Below, piece by piece: positions 1 through 6,604 of a stretch of DNA of 10,497 nt. Within the stretch, counting starts at the first letter, position 1. Every line of letters starts with the position of its first letter. Under the pieces are notes generated by a model. That model searched no databases. It saw only the letters and a list, made by a program, of their open reading frames with translations, and had not been told where the DNA came from. Source of the DNA: Candidatus Hydrogenedentota bacterium (GTDB lineage: Bacteria; Hydrogenedentota; Hydrogenedentia; Hydrogenedentales; SLHB01); NCBI GenBank assembly GCA_003552485.1, contig PUMX01000147.1:1-10497 (forward strand), read 5' to 3'. Made by a program: the position numbers and the translations under genes.

Positions 1-632
1 AGCCAACAGACCTGTATGTTCATTATACACCATCTGGATCGACCTTTGCCAAGTTATGAACCATAGAACCGAGGCGCCGAGCTTTCGGCCCGTCCTCTGC
101 AGCAAGCACAAAGCGCCAATGGTATAAAGTGCTGTTGGAATGCGATTTACAATTCGGAAGGCGCACACATTTCCAATGGCGGAAAACCGCGCGCCAAGAA
201 TGCCGCGAGGTAATTGGTTCTTCCGTTTATACGTGATTCGGATTACCGCGCGACGCTATCGGCCAAACTGTACAGTCAATTCGCGGCGGCTGTGTTGGGC
301 GCGGTTAGACGGAGCGCGTTACTCGCGTTTCCGGTGTTTGACCACGACGGGCGTATCCGCGCCCTGTGGGGCAAATGCGCAGGAAGGGTTGGGCCGGTGA
401 ACAAATTGAGGGGCGGCGGCGTCTAATCTAAAGCAACAGCCAAGTTGCTGGAGGCACGCCGCACGCTGAAAAGCGGCCCGTTGATCAGGTATCATTGTAG
501 TAACAGGCTGTCGGCGTAGGTCAATGCGCCGTGCAGCATGCTCGCTGGCTGGCGGGACTGTTGTTGGGGTGGTTCAGTCAAGTAGCGATGTTTACAGCGT
601 AGCTCAGCATTGCAAGCGAAGAGGAAAGTTTG
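1..632. other. Gene-poor leading region, no confident gene
   Basis: No reading frame here has a good start, ribosome binding site and recognisable product. On the + strand, the frame beginning at base 1 is open from 67 to 423 apart from one TAA at 211-213. The part after it (TTG at 214, stop at 424-426, 70 codons) has codons that look plausibly coding, with GC-rich third positions, but I recognise no family. A short inverted repeat (AGCAAC at 432-437, GTTGCT at 444-449, six-base loop) follows that stop and has no T-run. The region could be a decayed gene, a long leader or plain spacer. I saw no well-spaced -35/-10 pair for the lipoprotein gene at 633. Confidence 0.5.
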
Positions 633-1250
633 ATGAACAAGCGAACATTTGTCACGACAGTGGTATGTATTCTGACGGTAAGCCTGCTCGGGGTCGGTTG
701 TGAAACGATGGCCGGTTCGGCTGGTACGGGCGCCGCGGTTGGCGGCATCACCGGCGGTATCATCGGTCATCAACGTGGCCGTGGCTGGGAAGGCGCCGCC
801 CTCGGCGCGGCGTTAGGCGGACTAACGGGTATTGTCGTCCACGACGTCCGTTCCCGCCGTTCGCGCACGCCCGAAGAGACGCTTACGTACTATGAGGAAG
901 AGCACAATTATCGGCCGGAACAGGGCCGTAAGATGGAAATTGAGCGTGCGCGCGTGTCTCCCAGTGAGGTTCGAGCTGGCGAGCGCGCTGAGGCCGTCAT
1001 GGAGTACGCCGTGCTTGGCATGGGACCAGGCGGCACGGAAGTGACCGAGACGCGCGCGCTCATGCGCGGGGGCCGCACGGTGCGGGAGTTGTCGGCTGAA
1101 GCGTTCAACCGGCAGGATGGCACATGGGTCAGCACAATGCAGTTCGAGGTGCCCAGCGACGCGGAACCGGGGGTCTATACGCTTTCTCAGCGTGTACAGG
1201 GCGCCGGCTTGAGCATTTCGGGCACGAGCCAGTTTGAAGTGATCCCGTAA
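633..1250 (+). CDS. Glycine-zipper envelope lipoprotein, hypothetical
   Basis: A predicted secreted protein of 205 residues. The ATG at 633 is chosen because GAGGAAAG at 621-628 sits about seven bases upstream; a TTG directly before it (630) is in frame but less likely. Residues 1-22 form a signal peptide (basic MNKR, then a hydrophobic stretch) ending at Cys23. The lipobox is weak: LGVGC puts Gly, not Leu, at -3, so lipidation is probable rather than certain. Residues 28-68 are a glycine zipper, with Gly and Ala repeated at short intervals (AAVGGITGGIIG and GAALGAALGGLTG), the kind of segment that packs in or against membranes in the SlyB/OsmB/YMGG-like families. A short charged region follows at about 72-105. 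Residues 106-205 look like a single beta-sandwich domain ending in QFEVIP. The role is unknown; envelope structure or stress is a guess from the family. A terminator hairpin follows, so the gene is probably monocistronic. Confidence 0.82.
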   Translation: MNKRTFVTTVVCILTVSLLGVGCETMAGSAGTGAAVGGITGGIIGHQRGRGWEGAALGAALGGLTGIVVHDVRSRRSRTPEETLTYYEEEHNYRPEQGRKMEIERARVSPSEVRAGERAEAVMEYAVLGMGPGGTEVTETRALMRGGRTVRELSAEAFNRQDGTWVSTMQFEVPSDAEPGVYTLSQRVQGAGLSISGTSQFEVIP

Positions 1251-1267
1251 GCCCCGCCAGCCTATTC

Positions 1268-1304
1268 GGCGCGCGGGAGAGCGCCAGCTGCTTTCCCGCG
1301 CGCC
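1268..1304 (+). terminator. Hairpin terminator after the lipoprotein gene
   Basis: GGCGCGCGGGA (1268-1278) and TCCCGCGCGCC (1294-1304) are a perfect 11-base inverted repeat. The pairing can continue inward with wobble pairs to about 16 base pairs around a five-base loop. It starts 17 bases after the stop of the lipoprotein gene and is followed by TCAATGATTTT, a short and imperfect T-run. It is most likely an intrinsic terminator that separates the lipoprotein gene from the rhomboid gene. The poor T-run leaves room for a different role, such as an mRNA 3' stabiliser. Confidence 0.7.
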
Positions 1305-1341
1305 TCAATGATTTTGCAGCATCCGCGCGCGGGGCGTTCTT

Positions 1342-1998
1342 ATGCTCATTCCAATACAGGTCGACGTGCCAATGTACCGTTGGCCCGTGGCGAATTTCGC
1401 CATTATTGGGGTCACCGTTTTCTTTTCCCTTTCGGCTATGTCCGGCGCGATACCCCTGCCCGTGGTGGAGGCCATGATATTGCAGAACTGGAATCCCGCC
1501 GGTGTGCTGGGGCACATGCTGCTCCATGGCGGTTTGCTGCACCTGGCGGGGAACATGCTGTTTCTGTGGGTCTTCGGTAACGCGGTCTGCGCGAAGGCGG
1601 GCAACACTGCCTATCTCTTCATCTACTTTGGCATGGGCGCCGCCGCGGCCATCGCCCATCTGTTGTTTGACGGCGCCCCGGCTATTGGCGCCAGCGGCGC
1701 CGTCAATGGCGTGATGGGCATGTTCCTCATGCTGTATCCGCTGAATAACATCACCTGCGCCTACTTCCTCGTTGTGTTCTTCGGCACGTTTTGCGTAAGC
1801 AGCATGTGGATGATCCTCCTGTGGCTGTCCTTCGATCTTTGGGGCGCCGCCGCAGGCCATGGTTCGGTCGCGTACTGGGCGCATATCGGCGGCATTGCCG
1901 CGGGGTTTGCTCTCGCGGCCGTCATGGTGAGCAAGGGCTCGATTCGCATGAGCGACACCGAATGCACGCTGCTGGACTATCTGCGGGGCGGTGGGTGA
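1342..1998 (+). CDS. Rhomboid family intramembrane serine protease
   Basis: A 218-residue polytopic inner-membrane protein that should cleave transmembrane segments of other proteins within the bilayer; its substrate is unknown. The rhomboid signature is complete. HLAGN at 67-71 supplies the His and Asn that match His150 and Asn154 of E. coli GlpG (oxyanion side). GASGA at 116-120 carries the nucleophile Ser118. AHIGG at 180-184 carries the catalytic His181 on the last helix, with small residues after it. About six hydrophobic helices can be drawn (near 17-37, 58-80, 88-109, 116-133, 139-163, 178-197), so it is the minimal rhomboid core with no extra cytosolic domain. A short hydrophilic tail ends in three glycines. 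ATG 1342 has no clear Shine-Dalgarno sequence, so the exact start is less certain than the identity. It sits 37 bases after a terminator hairpin, which suggests its own promoter or weak read-through. Confidence 0.93.
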   Translation: MLIPIQVDVPMYRWPVANFAIIGVTVFFSLSAMSGAIPLPVVEAMILQNWNPAGVLGHMLLHGGLLHLAGNMLFLWVFGNAVCAKAGNTAYLFIYFGMGAAAAIAHLLFDGAPAIGASGAVNGVMGMFLMLYPLNNITCAYFLVVFFGTFCVSSMWMILLWLSFDLWGAAAGHGSVAYWAHIGGIAAGFALAAVMVSKGSIRMSDTECTLLDYLRGGG

Positions 1999-2046
1999 GC
2001 CTGATCGCTGGGTCGCTTGCGCTTCAGTGGTAAGAGTGCTAGGCTT

Positions 2047-2060
2047 GGCGCCATTGCGCC
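2047..2060 (+). repeat. Small inverted repeat in the rhomboid-IDH gap
   Basis: GGCGC (2047-2051) and GCGCC (2056-2060) form a five-pair stem with a CATT loop in the 106-base gap between the rhomboid and dehydrogenase genes. The bases after it (CCCCAATCTTTCG) contain only a short T-run. It could be a weak terminator or attenuating structure, but stems this short are expected by chance in GC-rich DNA. Confidence 0.25.
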
Positions 2061-2090
2061 CCCAATCTTTCGTTATCTCCCGCCTCGAAA

Positions 2091-2095
2091 AGGAG
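2091..2095 (+). promoter_or_regulatory. Shine-Dalgarno AGGAG that decides the dehydrogenase start
   Basis: AGGAG lies within AAAAGGAG. It leaves nine bases before ATG 2105 but only three before the in-frame ATG 2099, so 2105 is the better initiation codon. An earlier in-frame GTG at 1991 overlaps the end of the rhomboid gene and would add 38 residues with no counterpart in the family. Confidence 0.75.
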
Positions 2096-2104
2096 TTCAT
2101 GCTT

Positions 2105-3115
2105 ATGCCGACGACTGTCTGCCTTATTCCCGGTGATGGAATTGGCCCGGAAGTGGCGGAAGCCGCCCGCCGTGTGGTGGAGGCCACGGGCCTCGCTATC
2201 AATTGGCTCGAGTTGCCCGCCGGCGCCGCTTCAGTAGAGACTCACGGCGATGTGTTGCCCCCAGAAACCGTCGAGGCCATCTCCGCGCATGGCGTTGCGT
2301 TGAAAGGGCCGGTGACAACGCCCATCGGCGAGGGATTCACGAGCGTGAACGTGCAACTGCGCAAGCGCCTCAACTTGTACGCGGCGGTGCGGCCCGTGCG
2401 CTCGATGCCGGGCGTTCGAACGCGCTACGACAACGTGGAGGTCGTGGTGGTGCGCGAGAACACGGAGGGCCTGTACAGCGGTATCGAAAACGAAATCGTC
2501 CCCGGCATTGTGCAAAGCCTGAAGATCGCCACGCGGCCCGCCTGTGAACGCATTGCCCGGTTCGCATTTGATTATGCGCGTGCGCGCGGCCGCCGAAAGG
2601 TTACCGTGTTTCACAAGGCGAATATCATGAAGAAGTCTGATGGGCTTTTTCTGGACTGCGCCCGCAACGTCCACGAAATGGAGGCGCCCGATCTCGATTA
2701 CGAGGAAATGATCATCGATAATGGCTGCATGCAACTGGTGCGCGATCCCGGCCAATTCGACGTGCTCTTGCTCGAGAATCTCTATGGCGATGTCGTCTCC
2801 GACTTGTGCGCGGGATTGGTTGGGGGGCTGGGCGTCGTGCCCGGCAGCAACATTGGCGACGACTGCGCCGTGTTTGAAGCGGTTCACGGGAGCGCGCCCG
2901 ATATCGCGGGACAAGACCTGGCCAATCCGTTGGCGTTGATCATGAGCGCGGTGATGATGCTTAATCATCTCGGCGAAACCGCCGCCGCGGATCGGATCAA
3001 GTTCGCCTATGACGCCGTGCTCGAAGAAGGCGGACCGGAAGAACGCACGCGCGACATTGGCGGGACGGCCGGCACGCGCGCATTTACTGACGCCATCATT
3101 CAGCGGATGGGTTAG
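2105..3115 (+). CDS. Isocitrate dehydrogenase-type enzyme, probably NAD+-dependent
   Basis: A 336-residue cytoplasmic enzyme of the isocitrate/isopropylmalate/homoisocitrate dehydrogenase family (Mg2+-dependent oxidative decarboxylation). Family landmarks in order: IPGDGIGPEV (8-17); FTSVN (78-82); RENTEGLYSG (117-126) with Tyr124; HKANIMKKSDG (170-180) with catalytic Lys171; NLYGDVVSDL (225-234) with metal-binding Asp229 and Asp233; and HGSAPDIAG (261-269). Ser80 and Asn82 match the substrate-loop Ser and Asn of isocitrate dehydrogenases, which isopropylmalate dehydrogenases lack, so isocitrate is the favoured substrate. Asp266-Ile267 occupy the positions of Lys344-Tyr345 in NADP-dependent E. 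coli ICDH, and Asp-Ile there is the NAD+ pattern. The length matches single-subunit bacterial relatives of mitochondrial IDH3. Homoisocitrate dehydrogenase is the main alternative. No leu or lysine pathway genes are adjacent, which favours a TCA-cycle role. Confidence 0.9.
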   Translation: MPTTVCLIPGDGIGPEVAEAARRVVEATGLAINWLELPAGAASVETHGDVLPPETVEAISAHGVALKGPVTTPIGEGFTSVNVQLRKRLNLYAAVRPVRSMPGVRTRYDNVEVVVVRENTEGLYSGIENEIVPGIVQSLKIATRPACERIARFAFDYARARGRRKVTVFHKANIMKKSDGLFLDCARNVHEMEAPDLDYEEMIIDNGCMQLVRDPGQFDVLLLENLYGDVVSDLCAGLVGGLGVVPGSNIGDDCAVFEAVHGSAPDIAGQDLANPLALIMSAVMMLNHLGETAAADRIKFAYDAVLEEGGPEERTRDIGGTAGTRAFTDAIIQRMG

Positions 3116-3201
3116 ACGCGTCCACCGGATACGTCGAACCGCCTCACCCCCTCTTTTGCTATTCACCCCCGCTTCACGTAACGGCTCTTATTCCGCTCCG
3201 C

Positions 3202-3954
3202 TTATCTGCGCACCACCAGGCAATCGCTGATAAGGTCATGAAGGGCCTGTTTTCTGGCGGTAAACGCAGCCAAGATGTAGCCGATGAGCAGTATCACGCC
3301 CGACAAAATCTTAAGCAGATTGCGGGCCAGCGCGCGGGCGAAGGAGATCGGCGCGCCGTTTATGTCGGTAACTTGCAGGTTCAGGAGATACTTGCCTGGC
3401 GTGCCTTGCAGGCTGCTTGCCTCGAAGCCGGCGTAATACAGCAGGCCAATGACGAAATGGATAGCGTTTAGGAACAACTCGACGCCGCCGGCGTGGGGCG
3501 GCGGCCCCTCGTGGTCCACGAGGCCAAGAGGGATCAGAATGGGCGCCGCGAAGCATCCGAGCAGGCAACTGACGGCAAAGAGGATCACCATGTCCACGAA
3601 CCACGCGACAAACCGCAGCCAGAATCCTGCGAAGGCCCCGGCCGCCACCGCGGCGTACCCGGTATCGGGATAGGCCGGAGCGTATCCGTAATCCATGCGG
3701 GGTCCGGGGATATCATCATGAGGAGTGCCCGGACTCCATTCGGCGCCCGCGGATCCCGTGTCGAATGCTGAGGCGGCTTCGTTCATGATTTCGCTTCGCA
3801 TTGCGCCCAAGGACGCCCAGTCGGCCATGCCTTCCCGCCACACGTAATGCTCGTCGCGCAAGGCGCCGCTTTGCCACATGCTCATCAGTTCGGCTGCGTC
3901 CACCGGGCCCTCCGGCGCGCCGCCACGGGCGAAATACCATAGCGCTGACCCCAT
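3202..3954 (-). CDS. GYF_2 and RDD domain membrane protein
   Basis: A 250-residue membrane protein of unknown function. Residues 4-50 resemble the GYF_2 (DUF4339) domain: a WYFAR start, a GPV turn (16-18), ELMSMWQSGALR, then VWREGMADWASL. A flexible, acidic and Gly/Pro/Tyr-rich linker covers about 55-105. The RDD domain occupies about 108-250: FWLRFVAWFVDMVILF (111-126) holds the Arg114 and Asp121 of the name, LQGTPGKYLLNLQV (182-195) is the typical loop, and ALHDLISDCLVV (237-248) holds the final Asp. Helices lie near 115-145, 160-177 and 212-231. Start ATG 3954 follows a good AAAGGAG (AGGAG at 3963-3967, eight bases away). It is convergent with the dehydrogenase (86-base gap) and divergent from the DUF2339 gene. 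RDD proteins have been linked to ion transport in some bacteria; GYF_2 probably binds a partner. Confidence 0.88.
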   Translation of the reverse strand: MGSALWYFARGGAPEGPVDAAELMSMWQSGALRDEHYVWREGMADWASLGAMRSEIMNEAASAFDTGSAGAEWSPGTPHDDIPGPRMDYGYAPAYPDTGYAAVAAGAFAGFWLRFVAWFVDMVILFAVSCLLGCFAAPILIPLGLVDHEGPPPHAGGVELFLNAIHFVIGLLYYAGFEASSLQGTPGKYLLNLQVTDINGAPISFARALARNLLKILSGVILLIGYILAAFTARKQALHDLISDCLVVRR

Positions 3955-4252
3955 GATTACTTCTCCTTTCCGCAGGTACTATCGGACAATCCCTTGGCCC
4001 GTTTCGAAGCAAGCCGAGGAAATCCTCCTTTGCGCCGACGCTATGCACGATATCGCCAAAACGCGTTTCGTGCAACCCCGGCGTTACACGTTAACATGTC
4101 TCTTGCAACTTTACGATTGCGGGGGTGATAAACGATACAATCAGCCGAGACGCAATAGCCGGGTTCCCGGCGCTTGATATACAATGGCGCGTCGGCGCCG
4201 CACGCAGGACGCAGTGACATGGATTTTAATCTGACACGAAGGAATAGGCGGA
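3955..4252. promoter_or_regulatory. Divergent intergenic region with candidate promoter elements
   Basis: This 298-base region must hold the promoters of both the RDD gene (leftward) and the DUF2339 module (rightward). On the + strand two TACAAT hexamers, each one base from the TATAAT consensus, occur at 4136-4141 (in GATACAAT) and 4180-4185 (in GATATACAAT). Neither has a good -35 at 16-18 bases; TTTACG at 4110-4115 is 20 bases from the first and TTGCAA at 4103-4108 is further off. Between them GCCGGG-TT-CCCGGC (4158-4171) is a perfect dyad that could be an operator or a tight hairpin. No small gene is evident. An SD-like AAAGGAGG on the minus strand near 4024-4031 leads to no separate short frame. 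Confidence 0.35.
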
Positions 4253-6604
4253 ATGAGGTCTGAAGAGCTGTTACTCGTTGTCCTGCTTCTTGTGCTGATG
4301 ACGTTCAGTATCGGCGGCGTCTGTGGCGTGGCGGCGCTCATTTGGGTGCGACGCGTGCAGCAGCAGCTCAGAACGCTGCAGTCAATGCTGAGGCAAGAGG
4401 GGAGAGGGGGTCCCGAGATCCCGGAGACCCGCGCAGACACGTCGAGGCCGACGGTGGGGGATAAGCCAACCGAACAACCGTCCGTCACCAGCCCGGCCTC
4501 GGAGGGCGACCCGCCGGCTCGGCAATATGTTTCGCCAGCGCCTTACGCCGCTTCCACAGGGAGGACTCCTCCACCTCCACCCCCACCACCGCGCCGCGCC
4601 TCGAAGCCGATAGGCGAGACGCCTGGTGGGTCGGGGCTGTCCCTCGAAATGCTGCTTGGCGCGCGCTGGATGGCTCGTGTCGGTATGGTGATGGTGGTTA
4701 TCGGATTGGCGTTTCTCATCCGGTTCGCGTACGACCATGCTTGGATTGGTCCGGCGGGCCGTCTTGCATTGGGTTGCGTGGCGGGCATCGTAGCGCTGCT
4801 GCTTGGGGAACATGCGCGCCGCAACGCGTACGACGTCTTGTTTCAGACGCTTACCGGCGGCGGTCTGGCTATCTTTTACGTCTGCATCTACTTCTCGTTC
4901 CAGATCTATGCGTTCACCGGTCCCGGCTTCTCGATGGCGCTGGGCGTGCTCGTCAGCGCCGCCGCCGTCGTCCTCGCCGTAGGGCATAACGCCGTGGCCA
5001 TCGCGATCATCGGCCTCATTGGCGGCTACTTGAGCCCCGTGCTGTTGTCAGGCGGCGGGAACTATCCGTACACGTTGTTTACCTACCTTCTCGTGGTGAA
5101 CCTTGTAGCCTTGGGCGTCGCGTATTTCCGGCGCTGGCGGGCGCTGGACGGCCTCGCGTTCCTTGCTACGGCCGGGCTCTACGCCGCCTGGCATATAGCC
5201 CATTATGATGCCACGCAGATGACGCCCGCGCTGCTGTTTACAACGCTGTTCTACCTCGTGTTTTTGATCATCCCGTCCGTTTACAGCCTGGCGCGGCAAA
5301 TACCCCTTAACGTTGAGAGCCTCGTGCTGCTAGGCGTCAACAGCGCCGTCTGGCTGGTGAGCTACTACGTCATCCTTTATGATGATTACACTCGCGCGCT
5401 GGGTTTCGTCGTGATCGGCCAGGCGTTACTGGTGTTTGGCTTGTTTCAAGCTTACCGCCGGCGTAATCCGAAAGACGCGACCGCCGCGAATAGCCTGCTC
5501 GTCATCACCCTGATCCTCGCAACGCTGGCGATCCCGTTGCAACTCGAGCTTTACGGTATTCCCATCGCGTGGGGCGTCGAGGGCGTGTTGTTGGCTTATC
5601 TCGGATTGCGTTACCGCAATGCGTTGTGCCAAGGCGCGGCCTTTGCGGCATTAGCCCTTGCGGCGGCGGGCCTGATCTACCGGCTGCCATTACACACGGC
5701 GGCCTTCACGCCGGTGCTCAATGTCCCGTTTGGCTCATGGGCCGTGATTATCGCGGCGTCGGCGTCGGTGGCGTGCGTTTTTCACCGGTATCCGCAAGGG
5801 TGGTGTGAAAACATCATCTATTCGCGGGAAATCGCTGGGTTATTGGCCTATGGACTGAGCTGTGTCTTGCTGACGCTGGAGGCGTGGAGCTACTGGAACT
5901 ATCACCATCCCGGCGTAGTGTTCAGGGAAACACACCGCTTCGACACGCTCGTGGTGTTGTGGAGCGTTATTCCCTTTGCGACGGCGCTGGCGCTCGAGCG
6001 ATTCCGGCTTCATCGCCTCGCGCCGGTGACGTGGAGCGCCGTGGTCATCGGGGCCGTTGTGTTCTTGTCTGGCCTGTTCCACTACGACGGCGCAGGGACG
6101 TGGTTTGCCATGAACGCGAGCTTCTGGGCGCGCCTGGCCTTTCCGCTGGCGCTGTTCGGGGTTGTGTGGCTATCGTCTTCCTCGCCGACGCAAGCGCGCA
6201 TTGTCGTCGAGACCATCGCCAACGCTACGCTGGCTATCGCGTTCACGGCGGAGTGTTTGCGTTGGGCCGACGCCTCGGCGGCTGTCTCTTGGGAGATGGG
6301 GGTGGGCATCGTTTCGGCGCTATGGGCTTTACAAGGCGCGATCCTAATCTGGCTCGGCTTGGTGCAGAACCTGCAACCCCGCCGTATTCTGGGTTTCGCG
6401 CTCTTTGGCTTGGCGGTGGGTAAGACACTGATCATCGACACGCGGGAACTGGATGAAGTACACCGGATAGTGTCATACATCGTGAGCGGCGTGCTGCTTC
6501 TGGCCGCCGGTTTCTTTTATCAACGATACAGTGGGCGAATCATGGCGCTGGCCGCCGGAGAATCAAACCATGAGGAATCGCGGTCCGATGAGGGAGAGCA
6601 GTAG
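4253..6604 (+). CDS. DUF2339 family polytopic membrane protein
   Basis: A 783-residue integral membrane protein of the DUF2339 family (COG5373, predicted membrane protein), function unknown. ATG 4253 follows AAGGA at 4239-4243 by nine bases. Residues 5-31 are an N-terminal membrane anchor, 32-49 a short Gln-rich possible coiled coil, and 50-125 a disordered linker with eight prolines at 106-113. The family core begins at about 133 with LLGARWMARVGMVMVVIGLA, then RFAYDHAWIGPAGRLALG, the conserved opening of DUF2339. The rest is an almost unbroken series of hydrophobic helices, perhaps 20 or more, to about 765. The C-terminal part has the family pattern GFALFGLAVGKTLIIDTREL followed by a final helix and YQRYSGR. 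The tail is charged and Glu-rich. It is somewhat shorter than many members, which often approach 900 residues or more. Its 3' end overlaps the DUF3999 gene by 35 bases, which implies co-expression. Confidence 0.9.
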   Translation: MRSEELLLVVLLLVLMTFSIGGVCGVAALIWVRRVQQQLRTLQSMLRQEGRGGPEIPETRADTSRPTVGDKPTEQPSVTSPASEGDPPARQYVSPAPYAASTGRTPPPPPPPPRRASKPIGETPGGSGLSLEMLLGARWMARVGMVMVVIGLAFLIRFAYDHAWIGPAGRLALGCVAGIVALLLGEHARRNAYDVLFQTLTGGGLAIFYVCIYFSFQIYAFTGPGFSMALGVLVSAAAVVLAVGHNAVAIAIIGLIGGYLSPVLLSGGGNYPYTLFTYLLVVNLVALGVAYFRRWRALDGLAFLATAGLYAAWHIAHYDATQMTPALLFTTLFYLVFLIIPSVYSLARQIPLNVESLVLLGVNSAVWLVSYYVILYDDYTRALGFVVIGQALLVFGLFQAYRRRNPKDATAANSLLVITLILATLAIPLQLELYGIPIAWGVEGVLLAYLGLRYRNALCQGAAFAALALAAAGLIYRLPLHTAAFTPVLNVPFGSWAVIIAASASVACVFHRYPQGWCENIIYSREIAGLLAYGLSCVLLTLEAWSYWNYHHPGVVFRETHRFDTLVVLWSVIPFATALALERFRLHRLAPVTWSAVVIGAVVFLSGLFHYDGAGTWFAMNASFWARLAFPLALFGVVWLSSSSPTQARIVVETIANATLAIAFTAECLRWADASAAVSWEMGVGIVSALWALQGAILIWLGLVQNLQPRRILGFALFGLAVGKTLIIDTRELDEVHRIVSYIVSGVLLLAAGFFYQRYSGRIMALAAGESNHEESRSDEGEQ
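6557..6560 (+). promoter_or_regulatory. Shine-Dalgarno GGAG for DUF3999 inside the DUF2339 gene
   Basis: GGAG at 6557-6560 lies nine bases before ATG 6570, within the last 50 bases of the DUF2339 coding region. ATG 6588, 18 bases later and in frame, has AGGA at 6573-6576 at a longer spacing of 11 and is the main alternative. Both starts precede the stop of the upstream gene, so the overlap holds either way and translational coupling is likely. Confidence 0.55.

Noticed and set aside
1991..2104. Upstream GTG start for the dehydrogenase
   Set aside because: It would overlap the rhomboid stop and add 38 residues ahead of the conserved IPGDGIGPEV start; ATG 2105 has a correctly spaced AGGAG.
1129..2202. 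Long open frame of 357 codons on the - strand opposite the rhomboid gene
   Set aside because: It is rich in Arg, His, Gln and Ala with no family motif, and lies antisense to a gene with complete catalytic motifs. It is the usual mirror frame in GC-rich DNA.
2231..3166. Open frame of 311 codons on the - strand opposite the dehydrogenase
   Set aside because: Its composition is a shadow of the dehydrogenase codons (His/Arg/Ala-rich), with no recognisable domain, and the + strand gene is unambiguous.
4020..4031. AAAGGAGG Shine-Dalgarno-like site on the - strand, possible leader peptide
   Set aside because: The only nearby start is a TTG in a frame that runs on into the RDD gene in the wrong phase; no short closed frame follows.
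4382..4987. Open frame of 201 codons on the - strand within the DUF2339 gene
   Set aside because: The product is low-complexity and charged, and the opposite strand carries the conserved start of the DUF2339 core.
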